Notes under the pieces: generated by a model | What the model was told of the DNA's origin: nothing | Seen by the model: the letters and a program-made list of their open reading frames with translations, nothing else | Databases searched by the model: none | DNA from: ZC4RG25 sp023428365 | Lineage (GTDB): Bacteria; Pseudomonadota; Alphaproteobacteria; Rhizobiales; Hyphomicrobiaceae | DNA length: 64,000 nucleotides | Assembly: GCA_050283925.1 (NCBI GenBank) | Contig: JBNOAI010000001.1 | Coordinates: forward strand, 1-64,000 | Direction of reading: 5' to 3' | Made by a program: the position numbers and the translations under genes | In this document: one piece after another, positions 17,438-26,786 of the stretch | Layout of the letters: each line of letters opens with the position of its first letter | How positions within the stretch are numbered: the stretch's first letter is position 1

Positions 17438-18553
17438 TCAGGCCGACGCGGCGTAGCGTTGCGCAGGCGGCCAGGTCTTGAGAGTTGCCCGAAGGTATTG
17501 GGGTGGACAGTTGGGAACCACGCCCAGGCGATAGGCAGCATGCCATCCCCAATGCGGATCGTCCAGGAAGGCCCGGGCGAGCGCGACAAAATCGGCCTTA
17601 CCGTCCGCGATGATTTCCTCAGCCTGTTCCGGCTCGGTAATCAGCCCGACCGCCATGACCGGAATGCCGACCTCGCGCTTGATGCGTTCTGCAAACGGCA
17701 CCTGATAGCCGGGGCCAAGAACGATTTTTTGCGCCGGATCGTTGCCGCCGGTCGATACATCCATGAAATCGCAGCCAAGGTCTTTGAGCCGGCGGGACAA
17801 TTCAACGGACTCTTCGATGGTCAGTCCGCCCTCGACCCATTCGACCGCGGAAATGCGAATCCCAAGCGGCTTTTCGTCCGGCCAGACCGCGCGCATTGCT
17901 TTGAAAACCTCAAGCGGCAGCCGCATCCGGTTCTCGAGGCTACCGCCCCAGCGATCCTCCCGCTTGTTCGAAAGCGGTGACAGGAACTGGTTCAGGAGAT
18001 AGCCGTGCGCACCATGGATTTCTATAAGGTCGACACCGGCGCGATGCGCGCGCTGCGTCGCGGCAACGAACTTCTCCAGAAGATCCTCGATCATCTTCTC
18101 GGTCATGGCGACCGGCTCGATCCAACCCGGCGCAAAGGGCAGCGCCGATGGCGCTTTGGTTTGCCAGGCCCCATCGACGAGGCGGTCGTTATGCCCGTTC
18201 ATGTCCCAAGGCCGCTTGGTTGAACCCTTGCGGCCAGCATGCCCAAGCTGGATGCCGATTTTGGCTTTTCCGAACTGTTTGCACGCACTCACCACACGCG
18301 TCAGCGCCTGCTCGTTCGCATCCGAGTAAAGCCCTGGGCATGCGGGAGAAATCCGGCCTTCCGGTTCAACTCCCGTCGCTTCCAGGATCAAAAGACCGGC
18401 GCCGGAATTCGACAGCGAGCCCAGATGCATCATATGCCAGTCGCTCATCGTTCCATCGGTCGCCGAATACTGGCACATCGGAGCCACGACGATGCGATTG
18501 TCGAGCGTCAGGCCGCGGAGCTGCGCGGGTGAAAATAGGGCACTCTCTGCCAT
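17438..18553 (-). CDS. NADH:flavin oxidoreductase / Old Yellow Enzyme (YqjM-like)
   Basis: This FMN-dependent ene-reductase has 371 residues from the ATG at 18553. An ATG two codons earlier sits directly on the AGGGA and is less likely. The YqjM-class signature APMCQYSATDG...DWHMMHLG is at the N-terminus. The substrate-binding His pair lies in IEIHGAHGYLLNQFLSP, followed by SPLSNKREDRWGGSLENR. The C-terminal arginine-containing FLDDPHWGWHAA matches this class. Such enzymes reduce activated C=C bonds or nitro/xenobiotic compounds. The physiological substrate is unknown. It is divergent from the IclR gene, which may regulate it. Confidence 0.85.
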   Translation of the reverse strand: MAESALFSPAQLRGLTLDNRIVVAPMCQYSATDGTMSDWHMMHLGSLSNSGAGLLILEATGVEPEGRISPACPGLYSDANEQALTRVVSACKQFGKAKIGIQLGHAGRKGSTKRPWDMNGHNDRLVDGAWQTKAPSALPFAPGWIEPVAMTEKMIEDLLEKFVAATQRAHRAGVDLIEIHGAHGYLLNQFLSPLSNKREDRWGGSLENRMRLPLEVFKAMRAVWPDEKPLGIRISAVEWVEGGLTIEESVELSRRLKDLGCDFMDVSTGGNDPAQKIVLGPGYQVPFAERIKREVGIPVMAVGLITEPEQAEEIIADGKADFVALARAFLDDPHWGWHAAYRLGVVPNCPPQYLRATLKTWPPAQRYAASA

Positions 18554-18778
18554 TGGCATTCCCTGCGATTGAGGCTGAACGGATGAAATCCTAGAACCGA
18601 CAGTTCTGCAGATCAAGACTTTCGAACAAAGGATATATCGCGTACGCAGTATCACGAACAACCCGTACTCAAGCATATGTGACATCCCGGTGCCGAACAC
18701 GTGGGCCGCGGACATCCATTGATTGCGGCGGCGCGACGCCGCATAGTCCATCGAGCTGTGAACCCGGGGGTCTTGCAC

Positions 18779-19642
18779 ATGCCGGAAAACACGCAGGCCG
18801 AAATTGACGCCCAGAATGACGCGAGCGGGCCAGAAAGCGGAAGCCTGTCCTCGTCTGCTCCCAACGAACTCACTCAACTTGGAGCGATGGGAAAGGCCTT
18901 TACGATCCTGGAGGTCGTTGCAGCCTCCAAGCAGGCGATGACGATGTCGGAAATCGTCCGCGCGTGCGGCCTGACAAAGCCCACGGCACATCGCATCACG
19001 ACGCTGCTGACCGATATGGGATTTCTCGAAAAAGACGCGATGCGACGCGGCTTTGTGGAAGGCCCGCGCCTGATCTCGTTATCGCTGACGACGCTGGCTG
19101 CTGCTGCACCGCGCAACCGGCGGCATGCGATCCTGCGCTCCGTATCCGAGAAAACCGGTGAAACCTGCAACTTCGGCATTCTGGTTGGATCCGATGTTAT
19201 CTATCTCGACCGCGTGGAAGCCAAATGGCCCTTGGGGCTGCGCTTCGAGGCTGGCAGTCGCGTGCCGTCTCACTGCACAGCGATTGGCAAGCTGCTTTTG
19301 GCTCTGCTCCCGCCGCCGGATCGCGCCTCGGCTCTCGCCGGCATGACATTGTCCCGCTACACCACACGCACGCTGACCGATCAGAACATGCTGAACGAGG
19401 CGCTCGATCATGTCGCCCGCGCCCGTATCGGAACGGATGATCGCGAGTTCATCGAGGGCGTCGTCTGCGTGTCGGTTCCGGTGATTACCAAGACCGGTCA
19501 AGTCGTTGGTGGCATCGCAGTATCGGCACCGGAAGCACGTGTCAGTCTCCAGGATCTGCTGACGTTCGTCCCAACCATGCGCGAAGCAGCAACCCGATTG
19601 AGCTCGACATTCTCAGCAAACCTGTCGCGCAAACACCTGTAG
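18779..19642 (+). CDS. IclR-family transcriptional regulator
   Basis: The 287-residue protein has an N-terminal disordered stretch (about 1-40), a winged helix-turn-helix (about 40-105, with MSEIVRACGLTKPTAHRITTLL) and the IclR effector domain (about 115-280, with VPSHCTAIGKLLLALL and GVVCVSVPV). The ATG at 18779 has GGGGG eight bases upstream. It lies between a divergent Old Yellow Enzyme gene and a co-directional TRAP transporter, so it probably controls one or both. IclR proteins typically sense small carboxylic or aromatic acids. The ligand is not predictable here. Confidence 0.9.
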   Translation: MPENTQAEIDAQNDASGPESGSLSSSAPNELTQLGAMGKAFTILEVVAASKQAMTMSEIVRACGLTKPTAHRITTLLTDMGFLEKDAMRRGFVEGPRLISLSLTTLAAAAPRNRRHAILRSVSEKTGETCNFGILVGSDVIYLDRVEAKWPLGLRFEAGSRVPSHCTAIGKLLLALLPPPDRASALAGMTLSRYTTRTLTDQNMLNEALDHVARARIGTDDREFIEGVVCVSVPVITKTGQVVGGIAVSAPEARVSLQDLLTFVPTMREAATRLSSTFSANLSRKHL

Positions 19643-19689
19643 GGCGCGTTTCGAGCGCGACTCACGCTTGCCCATATATCAAAAAAATG

Positions 19690-19702
19690 AGACGTTACGT
19701 CT
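19690..19702. promoter_or_regulatory. Palindromic operator candidate upstream of dctP
   Basis: AGACGT-T-ACGTCT is a perfect 13-base palindrome between the IclR gene and dctP, 93 bases before the dctP ATG. The size and symmetry suit a dimeric regulator such as IclR. No second copy was found in the divergent region upstream of the IclR gene. The assignment is inference. Confidence 0.35.
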
Positions 19703-19794
19703 TGAAGTAAGAAACGGGCACCAAAGACCCGACTGACTCCGAACGAAAAATCCAATGGCTCCAAAGGAGCTTTGCACCTAGGGAGGTTGCACTC

Positions 19795-20913
19795 ATGACA
19801 CTGAAAGGCTGGCTCGCCGGCGCATTAAGCGCTGCGGCAGTGGTGACCACGTTTGCCGGTGGTGCCATTGCTCAGGACAAGACGGTGAAAATCCGTATTC
19901 AGTCGGTTATTCCGACGACTGCCGACGAAGTTATCATGCTGAAGGAGTTTGCGGCGGACGTCGCTGCTCTGACGAACAATACCGTGCAAATGGAAGTCCT
20001 TCCGGCAGGCGCGGTGGTCGCGGTCAATGACACCCTCGATGCAGTCGATAAAGGCCTGATCGAAGGGGGCTTTGCGTGGACGCACTATTGGTCCGGCAAG
20101 CACCCCGCCGCAGCGCTGTTCGGCTCCCCGCCCGCGGGCTCGGGCCTTGGCCTCGACAACTTCGCGTGGCTGGCCTGGTTCCAGTACGGTGGCGGCAAGG
20201 AGCTTTACGACGAGCTCTGGAAAGAGATGAAGGTCAACGTCAAGGGCTTCATCCTGCAGCCGGTCGGCCCCGAAGCTCTGGGCTGGTTCAAAGCTCCGAT
20301 CAACAGCATGGCCGATTTTCGCAAACTGCGCGTCCGCATGCCACCGGGCATTCCTGGACAGATCTATAGCGACATCGGCGTTGCCGCCGTTGCGATGGGC
20401 GGTGGTGAAATTCTGCCGGCGCTCGAAAAGGGCGTTATCGACGGTGCTGAATGGTGCTGCCCGAAACCCGACATGACCTTCGGCTTCCAGAAGGTTCTCA
20501 AGCATTACTACATGCAGGGCCTGCATCAGGTGGTCGTGAACGCCGACCTTTATCTCAATGGCGACGTTTATAACAAAATGTCCGCCCATCAGAAGAAGGC
20601 GCTCGACGTCGCTGCCAACGCCTCGATGATCAAAGCCGTCTCCTACCGCATCAATGAGAACGGCAAGGCGTTGAAGGAGCTGACCGAAAAGCACGGCGTG
20701 CAGCTTCACGATACGCCGGATGACTACTTCAAGGAGTACATGGCGGCGGCGCAGAAGGTGTTCGAGAAGAACGCCAACGAGAACGCCTTCTTCAAGAAGG
20801 TCTACGACTCCCAGCGGGCATTCGCCGAAACAGCGATCCCGTTCTGGGCGCAGGCGCAGCGGACCAATGCCAACCTCGGCACCGCGTACGCAGATTCTCT
20901 GAAGAAGAAGTAA
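19795..20913 (+). CDS. dctP: TRAP transporter substrate-binding protein (DctP family)
   Basis: This periplasmic receptor of a tripartite ATP-independent transporter has 372 residues, with a signal peptide ending AIAQ near residue 27. The family motifs ALFGSPPAGSG, the substrate-carboxylate Arg region LRVRMPPGIPGQIYSDIG and the ALEKGVIDGAEW loop are present. The DGAEW-type loop resembles the alpha-keto-acid (TakP) branch, so an organic acid ligand is likely; this is inference. AGGGAGG precedes the ATG. A long stem-loop separates it from the membrane genes. Confidence 0.9.
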   Translation: MTLKGWLAGALSAAAVVTTFAGGAIAQDKTVKIRIQSVIPTTADEVIMLKEFAADVAALTNNTVQMEVLPAGAVVAVNDTLDAVDKGLIEGGFAWTHYWSGKHPAAALFGSPPAGSGLGLDNFAWLAWFQYGGGKELYDELWKEMKVNVKGFILQPVGPEALGWFKAPINSMADFRKLRVRMPPGIPGQIYSDIGVAAVAMGGGEILPALEKGVIDGAEWCCPKPDMTFGFQKVLKHYYMQGLHQVVVNADLYLNGDVYNKMSAHQKKALDVAANASMIKAVSYRINENGKALKELTEKHGVQLHDTPDDYFKEYMAAAQKVFEKNANENAFFKKVYDSQRAFAETAIPFWAQAQRTNANLGTAYADSLKKK

Positions 20914-20935
20914 GAGATCGGCGAAACAGCGAAGT

Positions 20936-20976
20936 GCGGCACGGGAACGTATGAGCGAACGACGATCCCGTGCCGC
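20936..20976 (+). terminator. Intercistronic stem-loop between dctP and dctQ
   Basis: GCGGCACGGGA (20936-20946) is perfectly complementary to TCCCGTGCCGC (20966-20976), with a 19-base loop and further GAAG/CTTC pairing outside. It is placed like the urtA-urtB hairpin and probably limits expression of the membrane subunits relative to the binding protein. Confidence 0.65.
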
Positions 20977-21082
20977 TTCAGCCGAAGGCCCTGCGGCACA
21001 ACAAACGACATCGGGTGGATAACAACACCGACGCGCTGCTGGCCACTTCCTCCGCGACTAACTTTTTGAAGCCAGGACTTCG

Positions 21083-21679
21083 ATGGCGGAAACACCGGAA
21101 TTTACCGACGAACTCATAGCGGGTCGGCGCTCATCAGATCGCATGCCGGATGACATGCCGCCCTGGATGGCAACGACGATTACCGTCATCGAACGCCTCA
21201 GCTACTGGGTCGGCAGGATTGCCTCGGTCCTGGTCATCCCGATCATTTTCGCAATGATGTATGAGGTTATCGGCCGTTACTTCTTCACTGCACCGACCAC
21301 TTGGGCTTACGACATCAGCCGCATGTTCTACGGGGCGATGTTCGTTCTGGGCGCGGCTTACGGACTGTCGAAGGGCGTCCACATCCGGTCCGACTTCATC
21401 TACCGCACATGGTCTGTGCCCACGCAGGCGCGCCTGGATGCGGCGCTCTACATCCTCTTCTTCTTCCCATCGATGATCATCCTGTTGTGGGTGTCATTCG
21501 ATTGGGCCTGGACGAGCGTCATTCGTGCCGAGCGCGGCATGGACACAGCATTCGCTCCACTGCTTGGTCCCGTCCGCATGACGCTGCCGATCGGCATTTT
21601 CTTCCTCATCCTGCAGGGCTTCGCCGAATTCCTGAAGTGCCTCTACGCATCCTCTCATAATCGGTGGCCCGGCCAATGA
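21083..21679 (+). CDS. dctQ: TRAP transporter small permease (DctQ family)
   Basis: This 198-residue membrane protein has four hydrophobic segments, the normal DctQ topology, and a hydrophilic N-terminus of about 35 residues. The family element EVIGRYFFTAPTTWAYDISRMFYG is visible near residue 56. It ends in a four-base overlap (ATGA) with dctM, so the two membrane subunits are coupled. Confidence 0.9.
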   Translation: MAETPEFTDELIAGRRSSDRMPDDMPPWMATTITVIERLSYWVGRIASVLVIPIIFAMMYEVIGRYFFTAPTTWAYDISRMFYGAMFVLGAAYGLSKGVHIRSDFIYRTWSVPTQARLDAALYILFFFPSMIILLWVSFDWAWTSVIRAERGMDTAFAPLLGPVRMTLPIGIFFLILQGFAEFLKCLYASSHNRWPGQ

Positions 21680-22995
21680 CCCCAGAACTGATCGGCCTCG
21701 CGATGATTGGGGTCATGCTGTTTGCTATATTCGTTGGCTTTCCGATTTCCTTCACACTGATCTTCCTCGGCATTGCCTTCGGATACTGGGGCTTCGGCAA
21801 CCTCGTCTTCTATCTGCTGACGCTCCAGTTCAATGCCACGATGATGGAGCAAACGCTCGCCGCGGTGCCCCTGTTCGTGTTCATGGGCATCATGATGGAG
21901 CAGGCCAACCTGATGGAGCGCCTATTCAGCTCCATCCAAAAGATGTTGGCCAACACACGTGGCTCGCTGTTCCTGGCCGTCATGTTCGTCGCGACGATAT
22001 TCGCGGCGGCGACCGGTATCGTCGGCGCGTCCGTCACCATCCTCGGAATCATGGCGCGGAAGCCGATGATCCGATCGGGCTACGACGTCAAGATGTCAGC
22101 GGGACTGATCACCGCCGGTGGCACGCTGGGTATTCTCCTGCCACCGAGCATCATGCTCGTGGTCATGGGACCGGTGCTCGAAGTTCCCGTCACGACGTTG
22201 TTTGCCGCCGCAATCTTCCCGGGCTTGCTCCTGGCTGCGCTGTTTACGGCTTACTCGGTATTCCGCTGCTGGCTGAACCCTGCCCTTGGCCCGCCGTTGC
22301 CGAAAGAGTTCCACGCCACAAGTAAGCGGGAAATCTGGATCGACTTCTTCGCTGGCCTCGTCCCGCCCGCCGCACTTGTTCTGGCATCGCTGGGCAGCAT
22401 TCTGTTCGGCATCGCCACGACAACCGAAGGCGCGGCTTGCGGCGCCGCCGGTGCACTTTTGTTGACGTTGGCGTACGGACGCTTGACCTGGAGCAATTTT
22501 CGCGAAGCGCTGATCAAGACGCTCGAGATTTCCGTCCTCATCCTGTTCCTGGTCGCGGCGTCGAATTTCTTCGGCGCGGTCTTTGCGCGGCTTGGCACGC
22601 CGTCGATGCTGACCGAGTTCCTGCTCGGGCTGGAGCTGAACCGCTATATCATCCTCGCGATGATCATGGCGCTGATCTTCTTGCTCGGATGGCCGCTGGA
22701 ATGGGTGCCGATCGTCCTGATCGTCGTTCCCTTCCTGTTGCCGCTGGTCGATAGTCTCGGTTTCGACAAGGTCTGGTTCGGCATTCTTGTCGCCGTCAAT
22801 CTGCAGACGGCCTGGCTCTCACCCCCGGTGGCGCTATCGGCCTACTTCCTCAAGGGCGTGGTGCCTGAGTGGTCACTCAAGGATATCTACCTTGGGATGA
22901 TGCAGTTCATGGGCCTGCAGCTTTTGGGCCTCATCCTCATCATCGTCTTTCCGCAAATCGCGCTGTGGTTGCCGGAGCAGTGGTACGGCCCCTGA
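21676..22995 (+). CDS. dctM: TRAP transporter large permease (DctM family)
   Basis: This is the ion-coupled transport subunit, 439 residues with about twelve membrane segments. The DctM hallmarks are present: an N-terminal IGVMLFAIFVGFPISFTL, then GGTLGILLPPSIMLVVMG and the late LGWPLEWVPIVLIVVPFLLP. The ATG at 21676 overlaps the dctQ stop. A GTG four codons upstream is less likely. It ends the dctPQM set, and no clear terminator follows before the tonB-like gene. Confidence 0.92.
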   Translation: MTPELIGLAMIGVMLFAIFVGFPISFTLIFLGIAFGYWGFGNLVFYLLTLQFNATMMEQTLAAVPLFVFMGIMMEQANLMERLFSSIQKMLANTRGSLFLAVMFVATIFAAATGIVGASVTILGIMARKPMIRSGYDVKMSAGLITAGGTLGILLPPSIMLVVMGPVLEVPVTTLFAAAIFPGLLLAALFTAYSVFRCWLNPALGPPLPKEFHATSKREIWIDFFAGLVPPAALVLASLGSILFGIATTTEGAACGAAGALLLTLAYGRLTWSNFREALIKTLEISVLILFLVAASNFFGAVFARLGTPSMLTEFLLGLELNRYIILAMIMALIFLLGWPLEWVPIVLIVVPFLLPLVDSLGFDKVWFGILVAVNLQTAWLSPPVALSAYFLKGVVPEWSLKDIYLGMMQFMGLQLLGLILIIVFPQIALWLPEQWYGP

Positions 22996-23073
22996 AACGG
23001 CTGAGGACAGCCGGGAAACTGTAGTGTAAATGGTTCCGAAGCACCGCACGTTTGAGCTGCTTCGGGACGGGGA

Positions 23074-24042
23074 ATGAACGATCCGAGCCTGTCGGAGGAG
23101 AAAGACGAGGAGGACGGCGCGCAGCCCGAACATCCCGCCGTCCTCGACGCGGTATCCGTCGATCTGTCTGCAGCAGAGGGTCTGTCGCGCGCCGATCAGC
23201 GCAAGAATTGGGCTCTCAGCCTCGTCGTTGCCTTCGCCGCTCACGCCATTGTACTCGCGGCCCTTATACGGGGTGCATTGATCGGTCCGGTGGGTGCCGG
23301 CGGCACGGAACTCGAAGCCGTCCACGTTGATATCGTGACGACGGCGGTGCTCGAAAGCCGCAATAGATCGGCTGCCCAGGCTGACAACGCAGCGCCCCAA
23401 AACGTCGATGACACGGCAGGCAGCATAGAGGCCTCCAAGGAGTCCGCCGCCGCGGCCGATCAAAAGCAGGCGGCGGCCGAGCCCGTCGAGCAGACAGCGG
23501 GCCCGATACCAGACCTCGTCATGCCAGAACCGATCGAGGAAAAGCCTCAGGAAACCGCCGAAGTCGTTCTGGCCATCGCCAAGGAGCGCCCTGAAACACC
23601 TGACGAAAAGCCGCCCGAGGTCGAACCGGACAAACCCGCCGAGGTGGCGCCCGACAGCGCCGCGCCGTCCGTGAGCTCCGAAGCCTCCGCCGCGTCCGAA
23701 AAGGGTGGCGCGACGGCTCGCGGCGTCGATGGCATCGAAGCGCCCCAACAGCTAGCAGCCGCCGCCAGCGCCGGCGCGGCCAACGCATACGCACAAACTG
23801 TCCTGGAAACGCTCGCTAAAAGCCGGCCACGAACGACAGCCGGTGTCCGTGGCACGGTGCGCGTCGGCTTTACGGTGGCTCGCTCCGGGGCAGTTGATGT
23901 GGCCCGCGTCATCGCATCGAGCGGAGAGACCGTTCTCGACGAAGCGGCCCTCGCGGCCGTTCGTTCGGTCCGCTTTCCCGAGCCCCCGCCACATTTGGCA
24001 GCGGCCCAACTGAGCTACGAGATTCCCTACATTTTCCGCTGA
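23074..24042 (+). CDS. TonB-family energy transducer
   Basis: The product is 322 residues with the three-part TonB layout: a cytoplasmic N-terminus, one membrane segment at about 46-70, a long Pro/Glu/Ala-rich periplasmic spacer (about 110-225) and a TonB C-terminal domain (about 240-322). That domain holds GTVRVGFTVARSGAVD and the terminal VRSVRFPEPPP...LSYEIPYIF. TonB proteins pass proton-motive energy from ExbBD to outer-membrane receptors. Neither exbBD nor a receptor gene is adjacent, so its partner is unknown. The spacer is rich in acidic residues, not the usual Pro-Lys repeats. Confidence 0.8.
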   Translation: MNDPSLSEEKDEEDGAQPEHPAVLDAVSVDLSAAEGLSRADQRKNWALSLVVAFAAHAIVLAALIRGALIGPVGAGGTELEAVHVDIVTTAVLESRNRSAAQADNAAPQNVDDTAGSIEASKESAAAADQKQAAAEPVEQTAGPIPDLVMPEPIEEKPQETAEVVLAIAKERPETPDEKPPEVEPDKPAEVAPDSAAPSVSSEASAASEKGGATARGVDGIEAPQQLAAAASAGAANAYAQTVLETLAKSRPRTTAGVRGTVRVGFTVARSGAVDVARVIASSGETVLDEAALAAVRSVRFPEPPPHLAAAQLSYEIPYIFR

Positions 24043-24058
24043 CCCGGCAAAACGTGTC

Positions 24059-24661
24059 TTAGCCGATGTAAGGGATCTGCCATAGCAGCAGGTAGCCGTT
24101 GAGTGTCATCACACCACCGGCGATGCCAACAAGAACGCTCAGCACCACAAAGAAATTCGTGCCCGCGATAATGGCGACCGATGCCAGCACGATGGCGATC
24201 TGCAGGAAGGCCTGGCCGAGATCGAAATAGGGATCCTTTTCGAGAGCCACACTCCGGGCTTCTTCGAGGGTCTTACCCTTGGTGAAAAGCTCGTCGAGAC
24301 CTTCGCCGCTCTTCGGGTCGCTGGTGAGCTGTTTGTCCTGATCTTTATAGGCCTGAATTCTGGCTTCGATCGCAGCCTTGGCTTCGGCAGGCATATCCGG
24401 CTGCGCAGCCAGTTGCAGGGTCAGATCGTCGATCTGCAAACGCAGCATCTGGCGCCGCAGATTTTTGGCCTGGAAGAACGACCAGGTGTTGGATGCTTCG
24501 ATATTCTTGTGCGTGGCGTCCTTCGTGGCATTGTCACCGCCGAGCGCGCAAACCGCCAATAAAACCGCAAGCACGCCAATATAAAGCGCGATCCAACGAT
24601 CACGCGCGCCCTTCTCGCGGACCTCCGCCAACTCGGCGACATCGTCGAGAGCCATGCTCAA
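24059..24661 (-). CDS. DUF4337-type membrane protein
   Basis: The 200-residue protein has a membrane segment at about 23-42 (WIALYIGVLAVLLAVCAL), a hydrophilic, partly coiled middle (SNTWSFFQAKNLRRQMLRLQ) and two further membrane segments at about 145-195. This arrangement matches the DUF4337 family, whose function is unknown. It is the last gene of a dapB-gpmA-DUF4337 run, 30 bases after gpmA, and is convergent with the tonB-like gene. Confidence 0.75.
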   Translation of the reverse strand: MSMALDDVAELAEVREKGARDRWIALYIGVLAVLLAVCALGGDNATKDATHKNIEASNTWSFFQAKNLRRQMLRLQIDDLTLQLAAQPDMPAEAKAAIEARIQAYKDQDKQLTSDPKSGEGLDELFTKGKTLEEARSVALEKDPYFDLGQAFLQIAIVLASVAIIAGTNFFVVLSVLVGIAGGVMTLNGYLLLWQIPYIG

Positions 24662-24691
24662 TCCCCCGTTCAGCAGTGACGCAAGCCTGAG

Positions 24692-25315
24692 TTAGTCCAG
24701 AATGCGCTTGCTCTTCACACGCCCGTTTTCGTCGAGCTGATAAACAATCGGGACACCCGTGGCGATTTCGAGACGCAGGATCTCCTCCGCCGACAATCCT
24801 TCCAACTGCATGATGATGGAGCGGAGCGAGTTGCCATGGGCAGCCACGATGACGTTGCGCCCGACTTTCACCTCCGGCCAGATCTGCGCGTCGTAATAAG
24901 GCAGCGTGCGCGCCGCAGTATCCTTCAGGCTTTCGCCACCTGGCGGATTGATGTCGTAGCTGCGGCGCCAGATGTGGACTTGCTCCTCGCCCCACCGCTT
25001 ACGCGCATCGTCCTTATTCAACCCCGACAGATCACCGTAGTCGCGCTCATTCAGGGCCTTGTCTTCGTGCGTCGCGAGCCCCGTCTGGCCGAGTTCGCCG
25101 AGGATAATGTCGAGGGTCCGTTGCGCCCGCTTCAGCACGCTCGTGTAGGCGACATCGAACGAAATGCCTGCAGCCTTGAGCTGCTCACCGGCTTTATGGG
25201 CTTCTGCAACGCCCTTCTCGGTCAAGTCGGGATCACGCCATCCGGTGAACAGGTTCAGCTTGTTCCACTCGCTTTCGCCATGGCGGACCAGCACGAGCAC
25301 GTTGTCATTCGACAT
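24692..25315 (-). CDS. gpmA: 2,3-bisphosphoglycerate-dependent phosphoglycerate mutase
   Basis: This glycolytic enzyme interconverts 3- and 2-phosphoglycerate. It has 207 residues, within the short alphaproteobacterial GpmA range. The phosphohistidine motif VRHGESEWN contains His12. The second catalytic His lies in VIVAAHGNSLR and NERDYGDLSGLNK is conserved. The ATG at 25315 follows AAGGA by seven bases, and the frame extends eight codons further upstream without a better start. It lies 36 bases after dapB on the same strand. Confidence 0.93.
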   Translation of the reverse strand: MSNDNVLVLVRHGESEWNKLNLFTGWRDPDLTEKGVAEAHKAGEQLKAAGISFDVAYTSVLKRAQRTLDIILGELGQTGLATHEDKALNERDYGDLSGLNKDDARKRWGEEQVHIWRRSYDINPPGGESLKDTAARTLPYYDAQIWPEVKVGRNVIVAAHGNSLRSIIMQLEGLSAEEILRLEIATGVPIVYQLDENGRVKSKRILD

Positions 25316-25351
25316 CTTGCAATCCTTGTTTCTCGTCACGTCCGCTGGCGG

Positions 25352-26158
25352 TCAAAGGCCGAGCACGTCCATCATCGAATAGAGCCCCGGCGGCTTGCCG
25401 CGCCCCCACAGCGCGGCGCGCACACCGCCACGGGCAAACAGTCCCCGATCCGTCGCCTTATGCGTCAGCTCGATGCGCTCACCATCCGCCGCGAAGATAA
25501 CGGTATGCTCGCCCACGACGTTGCCGCCGCGTAGCGTCGCATAGCCGATATCACCGCGATTGCGCGCACCGGTATGGCCGTCACGCACGCGGACGCTGCG
25601 ATCCTTGTGCGAGATTCCGCGCCCCTCCGCCGCCGCCTCCCCCAACATCAGCGCCGTCCCGGATGGCGCATCGATCTTGTGCTTATGATGCATTTCAAGG
25701 ACTTCGATGTCGAAGTCCTCATCAAGAACCTGCGCCACACGCTTGGTCAGCGCCACCAGCAGGTTGACGCCGAGGCTCATATTGCCAGCCTTGATGATCG
25801 TGGCGTGTCGCGCTGCAGCCGCAACAGCCGCCTCATCGGTTTCCGACAAACCGGTGGTTCCCAGCACATGCACGATACGGGCGTTGGCCGCGAGCCCGGC
25901 GATCTCCACCGATACCTGCGGAATTGTGAAGTCCAGCACAGCGTCAGAGCGCGCGATCAGTTCCAGCGCGTCGTCCGTCATCTTCACGCCGAGATCGCCA
26001 ACGCCGGCAACCGCGCCGACATCCTGCCCCAGCAACGGCGAGCCCGCACGCTCGATGCCGCCGCTCACGACGGCCCCAGGCGTTGCATGGACCGCTTGGA
26101 CGAGCGATCGCCCCATGCGGCCACCGGCACCGATAACTGCGATCTTCATATCGCTCAT
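25352..26158 (-). CDS. dapB: 4-hydroxy-tetrahydrodipicolinate reductase DapB
   Basis: DapB reduces 4-hydroxy-tetrahydrodipicolinate in lysine and diaminopimelate synthesis. It has 268 residues. The nucleotide-binding GAGGRMG is at 10-16. The catalytic HHKHKIDAPSGTA motif and the terminal ARGGVRAALWGRGKPPGLY are present. The start at 26158 has a full GGAGGAG upstream. It heads the operon with gpmA. Confidence 0.95.
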   Translation of the reverse strand: MSDMKIAVIGAGGRMGRSLVQAVHATPGAVVSGGIERAGSPLLGQDVGAVAGVGDLGVKMTDDALELIARSDAVLDFTIPQVSVEIAGLAANARIVHVLGTTGLSETDEAAVAAAARHATIIKAGNMSLGVNLLVALTKRVAQVLDEDFDIEVLEMHHKHKIDAPSGTALMLGEAAAEGRGISHKDRSVRVRDGHTGARNRGDIGYATLRGGNVVGEHTVIFAADGERIELTHKATDRGLFARGGVRAALWGRGKPPGLYSMMDVLGL

Positions 26159-26245
26159 TGCTTTTCTCCTCCCATGCCGCACCCGGCGCATATAGCAAAG
26201 CGCCGAAGCGATGAGAACGGGGCGCCGTCCGCGCTAGCCAGCGAT

Positions 26246-26773
26246 CTATTTGGCTCCACTGGCGATGGCCCGCGTGATCATCTCGCGCGCATCGTTCGCA
26301 TCACCCCATTCGTCGATGCGCACCCACTTGGACTTTTCCAGATCCTTATAGTGCTCGAAGAAATGGGCGATCTGCTGAACCAGGATATCCGGCAGATCCC
26401 GATAGCTCTTAATCCGGGTATAGCGCGCCGTCACCTGATCGGACGGAACGGCGATCACCTTCTCGTCGCCGCCTTTTTCATCCGTCATCCGCAGCACACC
26501 GACTGGGCGGCAGTTGATCACGCAGCCAGGGATCAGCGGACGCTGGTTGGCGATCAGCACGTCGATGGGATCTCCGTCCTCCGACAGAGTATGGGGAACG
26601 AAGCCATAGTTGCCCGGATAGCGCATCGCCGTGTACAGCATGCGGTCAACGAACAATGTGCCCGATGCCTTATCCATTTCGTATTTTACGGGCTCTCCGC
26701 CGATGGGAACCTCGACGATCACATTGATATCGTCGGGAGGGTTGTTCCCAATCGGTATGGCATCGATCCGCAT
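26246..26773 (-). CDS. ppa: Inorganic pyrophosphatase
   Basis: This family I soluble pyrophosphatase has 175 residues, the bacterial standard. Metal-binding DGDPIDVLI, VPIGGEPVKYEMDKASG and the C-terminal FFEHYKDLE are conserved. The ATG at 26773 is preceded by AAAGGA. The start codon lies within the ribosome-binding region of the divergent gene at 26787, so the two genes share a 5' boundary with no free intergenic DNA. Confidence 0.95.
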   Translation of the reverse strand: MRIDAIPIGNNPPDDINVIVEVPIGGEPVKYEMDKASGTLFVDRMLYTAMRYPGNYGFVPHTLSEDGDPIDVLIANQRPLIPGCVINCRPVGVLRMTDEKGGDEKVIAVPSDQVTARYTRIKSYRDLPDILVQQIAHFFEHYKDLEKSKWVRIDEWGDANDAREMITRAIASGAK

Positions 26774-26786
26774 GGAGGTTCCTTTG

